Assembly: GCA_030536095.1 (NCBI GenBank)
Contig: JAUNQQ010000024.1
Span: 1,586 to 11,956 of the forward strand
Origin: Candidatus Saccharimonadota bacterium
Lineage (GTDB): Bacteria; Patescibacteriota; Saccharimonadia; Saccharimonadales; Saccharimonadaceae
Length of the DNA stretch: 10,371 nt
Direction of reading: 5' to 3'
This document shows positions 5,359 to 10,371 of this stretch, in pieces. The position numbers and the translations under genes are program-made. The notes beneath the pieces were generated by a model that saw only the letters and a program-made list of their open reading frames with translations, made no database searches and was not told where the DNA came from. Within the stretch, counting starts at the first letter, position 1; the number at the start of each line of letters is the position of its first letter.

Positions 5359-5365
5359 CGGGAAT

Positions 5366-5390
5366 CCTCCTTTATGTAGATATTTTAGCA
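5366..5390 (-). promoter_or_regulatory. glgP promoter and Shine-Dalgarno
   Basis: TGC-TAAAAT (5382-5390) is followed by AAAGGAGG (5366-5373). A start near 5375 gives a 17-nt leader containing the ribosome binding site. This contrasts with the leaderless neighbours and fixes the GTG start at 5358. Confidence 0.65.
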
Positions 5391-5427
5391 CAAATGCGGG
5401 AAGAATTCAAGGTGAAATTAAAGTTGT

Positions 5428-5456
5428 TTGCCTTTTTTCGCTACCTATGCTAGGAT
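5428..5456 (+). promoter_or_regulatory. Promoter of the structured peptide RNA
   Basis: TTGCCT (5428-5433), a 17-bp spacer and TAGGAT (5451-5456) with an extended TGC just before the -10. It is divergent from glgP. Predicted start is near 5463. Confidence 0.55.
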
Positions 5457-5602
5457 GAAAAAGTACTTTAGGAATATTCTGCCTCGAATTTCCAGTCTGG
5501 GCTTTTTAGTCTGTGGTGTGGAGTCCCTATCTGGGAATTTGAACATTCTAGATGTCTTCGATTCCTACCTGGAACATAACTGTCTGGGAGAAAGGAGTGG
5601 AT

Positions 5603-5698
5603 ATGAAGATTCGACTAAACGATGTTTTTGTGTCCCTAAGTATCGAGATCTTTTCGATTAAGATATTTGGCAAGAAGCAAAAGAAAAGTCGCAAATAG
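5603..5698 (+). CDS. Putative 31-residue basic peptide
   Basis: ATG at 5603-5605 follows AAAGGAG (5591-5597) with 5-nt spacing, one of the best ribosome binding sites in the window. The peptide has a hydrophobic middle, VFVSLSIEIFSIKIF (residues 8-22), then the strongly basic tail GKKQKKSRK. Hydrophobic segment plus lysine-rich tail is the general shape of type I toxins and other small membrane-active peptides, but the alternating Ser/Glu/Lys also allow an amphipathic strand or helix. AGAAAGG at the Shine-Dalgarno (5589-5595) is perfectly complementary to CCTTTCT just after the stop (5702-5708), so the site could be masked by long-range pairing, as in some type I toxin mRNAs. No homologue is recognised. 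A chance frame remains possible. Confidence 0.45.
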   Translation: MKIRLNDVFVSLSIEIFSIKIFGKKQKKSRK

Positions 5699-5709
5699 CG
5701 ACCTTTCTT
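5681..5709 (+). terminator. Hairpin overlapping the end of the small peptide gene
   Basis: GTCGC (5688-5692) pairs with GCGAC (5698-5702) around loop AAATA, and AAGAAA pairs with TTTCTT outside an A-C mismatch. The stop codon TAG at 5696-5698 lies at the loop. It could act as a weak terminator or mRNA-end structure, and competes with pairing of 5702-5708 to the Shine-Dalgarno. Confidence 0.5.
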
Positions 5710-5718
5710 AAAGACATT

Positions 5719-5772
5719 AAGCAACAGGTGCTTTAGGAATTCTAGATAACCTAAGGCAACTTGTTGCTTTTA
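5719..5772. terminator. Large hairpin between the peptide RNA and typA, probably bidirectional
   Basis: AAGCAACA (5719-5726) pairs with TGTTGCTT (5762-5769), and inside it CTTTAGG (5731-5737) pairs with CCTAAGG (5750-5756, one G-U). TTTTATTAT follows on the plus strand. On the minus strand it lies about 40 bp past the typA stop, so it can serve convergent transcripts. Confidence 0.65.
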
Positions 5773-5808
5773 TTATAGTTTAACATAAAAAGTTTGTCAA
5801 GGATTGTT

Positions 5809-7632
5809 CTAGCGTTTATTTTCGCGCTTACGCTTAATTGGGTCGAGAGTGCGCTTACGAAGGCGGAGGGATTTTGGCGTAACCTCGAGCAGTTCGTCAT
5901 CAAGGAGAAAATCGAGGCATTGCTCGAGCGAAAGCTGGGTGTAAGGGGTGAGCTGAATAGCACCATCAGAAGCGTGGGTGCGCATATTGGTAAGCTGTTT
6001 TTCGCGACAGACGTTAATATCGATTTCTTCTTTACGATTAGCAAGGCCGACAATCATTCCCTGATAAACTGGAACACCGGGCGGTATAAATAAGATACCA
6101 CGAGCCTGCGCCATGTCGAGCGCATAGGCGGTAGAAACACCGGTTTCAAAGGAGGTGAGTGCACCGTTTCGCTCGGGTTGGTATTTAGTGGTGACTGGTT
6201 CGTAGCCGAGAGGGATGCTGGACATAATTACGGTGCCCTTAGTGGCGGTGAGGAGATTATTGCGGAGGCCAATGAGGGCGGCGGTGGTGATTTTATAGGT
6301 GAAACGTGTGCCGCCGGTGGGGAGCTGGTCAGCATCAACTAATTCAGCGTGGCGGATGCCGAGTTCTTGGGAAACGGCGCCGACAAATTCGGAATCAACT
6401 TCGATGGTGAGACTTTCGACCGGTTCTTGTTCGACACCGTCGATTGTCTTATAGATAACTTCGGGACGACCAACTTCGAGTTCGTAACCTTCGCGACGCA
6501 TGGTTTCAATTAGGACGGAAAGATGGAGTTCGCCGCGACCGGAAACCTTATGGCCGAGGCCGTCTTTTTCGATTTTTAGGGCAATATTGGTTTCGAGTTC
6601 GCGTTCAAGGCGCTCGTCGATTTGGCGGGAAGTGGTGAATTCGCCCTCTTTGCCTTTAAGAGGAGAAGTATTGGGGCCGATATAAATACTAAGCGTAGGC
6701 GGTTCAAGTTCAATACTAGGGAGAGCTTCGGGGGATTCGCCAGTAGCGATAGTGTCGCCGATATTAGCGTCGGAAATTCCGGCAATGGCGATAATGTCGC
6801 CGGCGAGAACTTCGGGAGTTTCGACCTTAGTCAGACCCTTAAAGGTGAAGAGTTTTTCGATACGGCCGGAGGTCCAACTTACGGACGAGTCATCTGTTCG
6901 TCCGAGCTTTACAGTCTGACCGACTTTTAGTTTTCCGCGGTAGAGCTTACCGATGGCGTATTTGCCGAGATAATTATCAGCAGAGATGGCAGTGACGAGA
7001 AGTTGCGCGCCTTTTTCGGCACGATCATCGATGTTTGGCGCGGGAATTTCGGTAATGATAGCGTTAAAAATAGCAGATAAATCGTCGTTTAAATCGGTGG
7101 TTTTTCCGGCGCGGCCTTCGCGAGCAATGGCGTAATAAATCGGATAGTTTAGCTGGGATTCGTCGGTAGCGAGTTCGAGGAAGAGGTCGGCGATTTCGTC
7201 TTTTACTTCTTCGATACGCGCGGCGGGCTTATCAATTTTATTAATAATGACAATTGGTTTTAGTTTTAGGTCGAGGGCTTTTCGAAGGACAAATTTTGTC
7301 TGAGGCATCGGGCCTTCCTGGGCGTCAACAAGGAGAATTACGCCATCGGCCATATTAAGAGTACGTTCGACTTCACCGGAAAAATCCGCGTGTCCAGGAG
7401 TGTCGATAATGTTTATCTTATATCCTTCATAAAAAACGGCGGTTTGTTTAGCGGTGATGGTAATTCCCCGCTCGTGTTCCTGGTCGCCAGAATCCATAAT
7501 GAGAGTTTCGTTCATTTCGGCCTGATTTTCACGAAAAGTATGGCTCTGTTTTAGGAGGCCATCAACAAGAGTGGTTTTACCATGGTCAACATGGGCAATA
7601 ATGGCAACATTGCGAATTTTTTCTTTATCCAT
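5809..7632 (-). CDS. typA: Translational GTPase TypA/BipA
   Basis: A 607-residue ribosome-associated GTPase of the EF-G-like superfamily, involved in ribosome assembly and stress or cold adaptation in other bacteria. G-domain motifs are intact: AHVDHGKTT (13-21, P-loop), ERGITIT (54-60), DTPGH (77-81) and NKID (131-134). The remaining domains are beta-barrel domain II, the EF-G-like domains III/V and the TypA-specific C-terminal domain; full length matches the family (about 600-615). The basic end [16 protein letters not shown] is typical. It starts 8 nt after a TATAAT and has no Shine-Dalgarno, so it appears leaderless. It lies 53 bp after corA on the same strand but has its own promoter. 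It ends before a shared hairpin. Confidence 0.97.
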   Translation of the reverse strand: MDKEKIRNVAIIAHVDHGKTTLVDGLLKQSHTFRENQAEMNETLIMDSGDQEHERGITITAKQTAVFYEGYKINIIDTPGHADFSGEVERTLNMADGVILLVDAQEGPMPQTKFVLRKALDLKLKPIVIINKIDKPAARIEEVKDEIADLFLELATDESQLNYPIYYAIAREGRAGKTTDLNDDLSAIFNAIITEIPAPNIDDRAEKGAQLLVTAISADNYLGKYAIGKLYRGKLKVGQTVKLGRTDDSSVSWTSGRIEKLFTFKGLTKVETPEVLAGDIIAIAGISDANIGDTIATGESPEALPSIELEPPTLSIYIGPNTSPLKGKEGEFTTSRQIDERLERELETNIALKIEKDGLGHKVSGRGELHLSVLIETMRREGYELEVGRPEVIYKTIDGVEQEPVESLTIEVDSEFVGAVSQELGIRHAELVDADQLPTGGTRFTYKITTAALIGLRNNLLTATKGTVIMSSIPLGYEPVTTKYQPERNGALTSFETGVSTAYALDMAQARGILFIPPGVPVYQGMIVGLANRKEEIDINVCREKQLTNMRTHASDGAIQLTPYTQLSLEQCLDFLLDDELLEVTPKSLRLRKRTLDPIKRKRENKR

Positions 7633-7640
7633 AAGTTATA

Positions 7641-7669
7641 ATTATACAGTATTTTTCTGGAAAAGTAAA
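7641..7669 (-). promoter_or_regulatory. typA promoter
   Basis: TATAAT (7641-7646) with a -35-like TTTACT (7664-7669) at 17-bp spacing. The hexamer ends 8 nt before the ATG, predicting a leaderless or 1-2 nt leader mRNA. Confidence 0.5.
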
Positions 7670-7685
7670 GGGTCGGACTTTTATT

Positions 7686-8621
7686 CTAGAGCATGCCGCG
7701 TTTCTTCATAACGATGGCGGCGATAATCATGGCGAACATAGAGATGATGGTTAGCCAGATGACGGCGAGCGGGTCGTTTTCAAATCCTAGGAAGCCAACA
7801 TTCATACCCATAAATGACGAGATAATTGTAGGGACGGAAATAACGATGGTGATACCGGCGAGAAACTTCATGATGTTATTAAGATTATTAGAGATAATTG
7901 TGGCATAAGTTTCGGACATACTCGATAGGATTTCGCGATACATCCCGGCCATATCAATCGCCTGACGGTTTTCGATCTGGGTATCTTCGAGCATATCTAA
8001 ATCGCCTTCGTAGAGCGGGAGAACTGTGCCGTGGCTGAGTTTTTCGAGAACTAGGTCATTTTCTTTTAGGGAGGAAGTGAAATATACAAGGGTTTTTTGG
8101 GTGGCGAGAATATCGAGCAAATCTTCATTGCGCGTGGATTTTTTAAGGGTTTCTTCCTTATTTTCGATTTTGCGATAGACGCCATCGAGGACTTTTAGGT
8201 ATTCCATAGCGGCGATGTTGAGGATTTGGATGAGGAAGCGGGTTTTCTTTGCGGTGCGGAAATTTTTAATCTGGCCTTTGCGAAAATCATGTAATACGGT
8301 GGCGTTTTTTGGGGAGACGGTGACGAGAAAATTATTTTCGGTCACGATAATACCAACCGGATTTGTGACATAGTCGTCATCGTCCTCTTTTATGGGGACG
8401 TCAATTACAATCATCGTAGCATTGCCGGAACTTTCAATACGGGGAAGCTCATCATCATCAAGCATTTTATAGATTAAATCGGCGTCGATTTTGGTAGTTC
8501 TGCAGACTTCTTCGATTTCATCGGCATTTGGCCCAACAAGATCAATCCAGCAATCTTTTTCGATGGCCGGGATTTTTTGAATGTTTTTAGTGGTAATTTC
8601 GGTCTTGTAGTATTTTAACAT
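7686..8621 (-). CDS. corA: CorA-family magnesium/divalent cation transporter
   Basis: A 311-residue inner-membrane channel protein, expected to be a pentamer. The long N-terminal cytoplasmic domain (1-~250) ends in a helical stalk. It is followed by two C-terminal transmembrane helices, ~253-272 ([20 protein letters not shown]) and ~284-305, joined by the GMN signature at 272-274, which forms the selectivity filter mouth. The positively charged KKRG tail is as in the family. The family includes Mg2+, Co2+ and Zn2+ transporters, and substrate cannot be told here. It has an extended -10 promoter 9 nt before the ATG and no Shine-Dalgarno. Confidence 0.93.
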   Translation of the reverse strand: MLKYYKTEITTKNIQKIPAIEKDCWIDLVGPNADEIEEVCRTTKIDADLIYKMLDDDELPRIESSGNATMIVIDVPIKEDDDDYVTNPVGIIVTENNFLVTVSPKNATVLHDFRKGQIKNFRTAKKTRFLIQILNIAAMEYLKVLDGVYRKIENKEETLKKSTRNEDLLDILATQKTLVYFTSSLKENDLVLEKLSHGTVLPLYEGDLDMLEDTQIENRQAIDMAGMYREILSSMSETYATIISNNLNNIMKFLAGITIVISVPTIISSFMGMNVGFLGFENDPLAVIWLTIISMFAMIIAAIVMKKRGML

Positions 8622-8630
8622 TTCAGTTTT

Positions 8631-8639
8631 ATTATAGCA
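8631..8639 (-). promoter_or_regulatory. corA extended -10 promoter
   Basis: TGC-TATAAT on the minus strand, ending 9 nt before the ATG at 8621; leader of at most about 3 nt. Confidence 0.6.
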
Positions 8640-8704
8640 TAATTTACCGAAATATTCTTCTGTTTGGCGAATAGTCAGATTTGGATGTTGTAATAATAAT
8701 AAAA

Positions 8705-9277
8705 TTAGCGTTTTAGGGCGGCGCGGATACGTTCTTCGGCGGGGAGAGTTGGGTCAATTTTAGCGAGAGCGTCAGTGGCTTCTTTTAATGGGAAACCGAG
8801 AGCAATGAGAGCGTCGAGCGCATCATCCTGTTCAATGGGCTTTTGGCTGATAACTTCGGTGGCGCCATAGCGAGAAGGAATACCGACCTTGTCGCGCAAA
8901 TCGACAATGACGCGTTCGGCGGATTTCTTGCCAACACCGGAGGCCTTGGAAACAAAGGCGGAATCAGCATTAGCGATAGCATTTCTCACTTCTTCAGCGG
9001 GGGCGAGAGAGAGAATGGCGATGGCGGCTTTTGGGCCGATGCCCTGAACGGAGATTAGTAGTTCAAATAGCTTTTTTGCTTCGAGCGAGGAAAAGCCAAA
9101 GAGTTCTTCGGAGTTTTCGCGGATGGAATGAAATGTATAGAACTTTTTTTCGTCGGAAAGACTGAGACTTTCGGCATCAATGGCGGGGAGAGTGAGTTCG
9201 TAGCCGACACCGTGGACATCGACAATGACGGAATTGCCAAAAATTTCGGTGATGGTGCCGGAGATATGCGCAATCAT
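8705..9277 (-). CDS. ruvA: Holliday junction branch migration protein RuvA
   Basis: A 190-residue DNA-binding protein that forms tetramers on Holliday junctions and recruits the RuvB helicase for branch migration. Domain I is the OB fold (1-~62, MIAHISGTITEIFGNSVIVD). Domain II contains two helix-hairpin-helix motifs, VQGIGPK (77-83) and ASGVGKKSAERVIVDL (112-127). A flexible linker leads to domain III (~150-190), DDALDALIALGFPLKEA, which contacts RuvB. Length is normal. AGGAG (9285-9289) lies 7 nt before the ATG. ruvB and ruvC are not in the window. It follows the PIN/TRAM gene by 38 bp and may be partly cotranscribed. Confidence 0.97.
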   Translation of the reverse strand: MIAHISGTITEIFGNSVIVDVHGVGYELTLPAIDAESLSLSDEKKFYTFHSIRENSEELFGFSSLEAKKLFELLISVQGIGPKAAIAILSLAPAEEVRNAIANADSAFVSKASGVGKKSAERVIVDLRDKVGIPSRYGATEVISQKPIEQDDALDALIALGFPLKEATDALAKIDPTLPAEERIRAALKR

Positions 9278-9284
9278 TTTTTAA

Positions 9285-9299
9285 CTCCTAGATATAGCA
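9285..9299 (-). promoter_or_regulatory. ruvA Shine-Dalgarno and possible extended -10
   Basis: AGGAG at 9285-9289 sits 7 nt before the ATG. TGC-TATATC (9291-9299) resembles the other promoters, but a start 7 nt after it would cut off part of the Shine-Dalgarno. So either the promoter is a poor one and readthrough from the upstream gene dominates, or transcription starts elsewhere. Confidence 0.35.
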
Positions 9300-9315
9300 T
9301 AATTACAATTTCCTT

Positions 9316-10029
9316 TTATGATTTTTTCTTACGATGATTGTTCTCGCGGACAAGGCGAGCAAACATCATGCGGCCAGCGGAAGTCTGGAGAAAACGGATG
9401 ATTTCAATAGTTACTTCCTGACCGACACGGCGGGCGGCATTATCGACGACGACCATGGTGCCATCTTCGAGATGGCCAACGCCCTGACCGGGATTTGTGC
9501 CGGCGGTATTGATTTTAATCTTTACTTTGTCGCCAGGGAGATATTCGCTGCGCAGAACCATGGCAAGTTCATTGACATTTAGGACGTCGATGTTTTCGGT
9601 CAGGGCGACCTTGGCGAGATTATAATCGACTGTACAGATTGCGCCGTGATTTTCGTGAGCAAGAGAGATTAAGCGTTCGTCAACTGGGGTGCGATTAAGT
9701 TCGTCGGGAAAAATCTTTACGTCGCAATATTCGACGCGCTCAAGTTCGTTTACGTTATCCATGCCGCGACGGGCGCGATTGCGCTTTTCGGTGTTGGAGC
9801 CGTCGGCGAGGAGCTGCATTTCGCGGATAACGCTGCGAGGAATGATTAATTCGTCGGCGAGAAAACCGGACTGAGCGATGGCGAGAATACGACCATCCAT
9901 GAGAGCAGAAGTGTCAATATAGACCTTACGGCGGGTGGATTTTTTGTTGAGCTTATCTTTTAGAACAAAGAAGATTAGGGTCGTTTCGGTCAGGATGAGA
10001 AGGGTAATAATTAAAATAATAATTTCCAT
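9316..10029 (-). CDS. PIN/TRAM domain protein (YacL-like)
   Basis: A 237-residue membrane-anchored protein: an N-terminal hydrophobic helix (~2-23), a short basic linker, a PIN nuclease-fold domain (~36-150) and a C-terminal TRAM domain (~161-225), a putative RNA-binding beta-barrel. PIN acidic positions are visible: D39 in YIDTSALMDGR, E70 in VIREM, D117 and D135 in CTVDYNLA. The architecture is that of Bacillus YacL, a conserved protein suspected to act on RNA; its substrate is unknown. Bacillus relatives carry several membrane helices, here one. It is leaderless by promoter position. It precedes ruvA by 38 bp. Confidence 0.92.
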   Translation of the reverse strand: MEIIILIITLLILTETTLIFFVLKDKLNKKSTRRKVYIDTSALMDGRILAIAQSGFLADELIIPRSVIREMQLLADGSNTEKRNRARRGMDNVNELERVEYCDVKIFPDELNRTPVDERLISLAHENHGAICTVDYNLAKVALTENIDVLNVNELAMVLRSEYLPGDKVKIKINTAGTNPGQGVGHLEDGTMVVVDNAARRVGQEVTIEIIRFLQTSAGRMMFARLVRENNHRKKKS

Positions 10030-10036
10030 GGTGTGT

Positions 10037-10045
10037 ATTATAGCA
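10037..10045 (-). promoter_or_regulatory. PIN/TRAM gene extended -10 promoter
   Basis: TGC-TATAAT on the minus strand with exactly 7 nt to the ATG at 10029, the clearest leaderless geometry in the window. Confidence 0.65.
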
Positions 10046-10089
10046 CGAATGAAGGGAGAATGGAATACGGGTTTTAGGAAGGATTAGAC

Positions 10090-10118
10090 TGGACGTGGAG
10101 GGGAAAATGTGGTAAAAT
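10090..10118 (+). promoter_or_regulatory. Promoter of the partial right-edge gene
   Basis: TGGACG (10090-10095), a 17-bp spacer and TAAAAT (10113-10118) with an extended TGG before the -10. Divergent from the PIN/TRAM gene. Confidence 0.45.
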
Positions 10119-10157
10119 GGTGGCGTATTGTACATTTTAGAGTGAACGGAGAAAATC

Positions 10158-10371
10158 ATGCCGAAGAGGATGAAAGTCGGAGACGTGGTGTTTTATCGGA
10201 ACTGGCGACTGGGAAGAGATGTCTTTTTAGCGAGAGTTGCTAATATTAAGAAAAAGAAAGGGCTAGTGACTCTGGTGCCGTATTATGGTGAGTATGGTCA
10301 CGGTTGGACATGGGGCGGTAAGCCGCTACCGATGATTGTGACAACCTCGGTAAATATTTTCCAGGAGGAAC
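10158..10371 (+). CDS. Partial hypothetical protein, 5' end only
   Basis: An open frame of 71 codons starts with ATG at 10158 and runs off the right edge without a stop. GGAG at 10148-10151 lies 6 nt before the start, and an extended -10 promoter is upstream. The visible part is basic and beta-rich (KVGDVVFYRNWRLGRDVF, VANIKKKKGLVTLVPYYGEYG, TWGGKPLPMIVTTSVNIF), with many aromatic and glycine residues, compatible with a small SH3-like barrel. I do not recognise the family. Confidence 0.65.
   Translation, partial: MPKRMKVGDVVFYRNWRLGRDVFLARVANIKKKKGLVTLVPYYGEYGHGWTWGGKPLPMIVTTSVNIFQEE

Larger units (their letters stand above)
5463..5771 (+). ncRNA. Structured ~300-nt transcript with internal small ORF
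   Basis: This fills the 417-bp gap between glgP and typA. The leader (5463-5602) folds: CGAATTTCCAG (5485-5495) pairs over 11 bp, including two G-U pairs, with CTGGGAATTTG (5531-5541). The 10-mer CTTTAGGAAT occurs at 5466-5475 and again at 5731-5740, and either copy could pair with CCTAAGG (5750-5756), suggesting alternative folds. A 31-codon frame begins at 5603 after a strong Shine-Dalgarno. I see no 6S, tmRNA or RNase P hallmarks. It may be a small mRNA with regulatory ends or a dual-function RNA. Confidence 0.5.

Noticed and set aside
5359..5391. Earlier GTG start for glgP at 5391
   Set aside because: That codon overlaps the extended -10 element; the start at 5358 has an ideal Shine-Dalgarno at 7 nt.
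5428..5661. 77-codon plus-strand frame
   Set aside because: Starts at the -35 element and its internal ATG at 5455 overlaps the -10; composition not protein-like, and it is out of frame with the well-signalled 31-codon frame.
5463..5771. 6S RNA, tmRNA or RNase P RNA
   Set aside because: I looked for the conserved RNase P segments, a tmRNA tag and tRNA-like end, and the 6S bubble layout, and did not find them on either strand.
1..10371. CRISPR array, tRNA, rRNA or insertion sequence
   Set aside because: No regularly spaced short repeats, no cloverleaf with T-arm consensus, no rRNA-like stretch and no transposase were seen; the only dispersed repeats are the glgP 3'-end copies.

Overview
The window reads as part of the chromosome of an ultra-small Candidate Phyla Radiation (Patescibacteria) bacterium. 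Saccharibacteria (TM7) is the best guess, from gene content and style rather than from a marker gene. Supporting signs are a diversity-generating retroelement (DGR), a DUF5674 protein, a membrane-anchored PIN/TRAM protein, short intergenic gaps, and many extended -10 promoters (TGC-TATAAT) placed 7-9 nt before ATG so that mRNAs would be leaderless or nearly so. The long genes contain no in-frame TGA, so nothing suggests recoding.

Left region (1-1600, minus strand): a DGR core. It has a reverse transcriptase with the DGR-type IGNLTSQ and YVDD motifs, and downstream of it an asparagine-rich template repeat (TR) with its own extended -10 promoter and a perfect 16-bp palindrome at its 3' end. No variable repeat or target gene is in the window; the target must lie to the left or elsewhere.

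Middle region (1600-3530): an accessory patch. A consensus promoter drives a likely ~100-nt small RNA. A displaced copy of the last 23 codons of the glucan phosphorylase gene follows, then a two-gene unit (helical protein plus DUF5674), a 23-bp repeat, a leaderless NYN-nuclease gene, and a tiny promoter-terminator unit. The repeat is the 3' end of the phosphorylase gene and is present three times, each copy bordering a gene module. This looks like repeated site-specific insertion at, or recombination with, the 3' end of that gene.

Right region (3532-10371): housekeeping genes, nearly all on the minus strand: alpha-glucan phosphorylase, TypA/BipA GTPase, a CorA-type transporter, RuvA and a PIN/TRAM protein. 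Between the phosphorylase and typA, on the plus strand, lies a ~300-nt structured transcript. It carries a 31-codon basic peptide gene with a strong Shine-Dalgarno that can pair with sequence downstream of the stop codon. A partial plus-strand gene of unknown function runs off the right edge.

The most unusual parts are the DGR with its separately transcribed, palindrome-ended TR, the repeated phosphorylase 3' end that partitions the accessory genes, and the structured small-peptide RNA.
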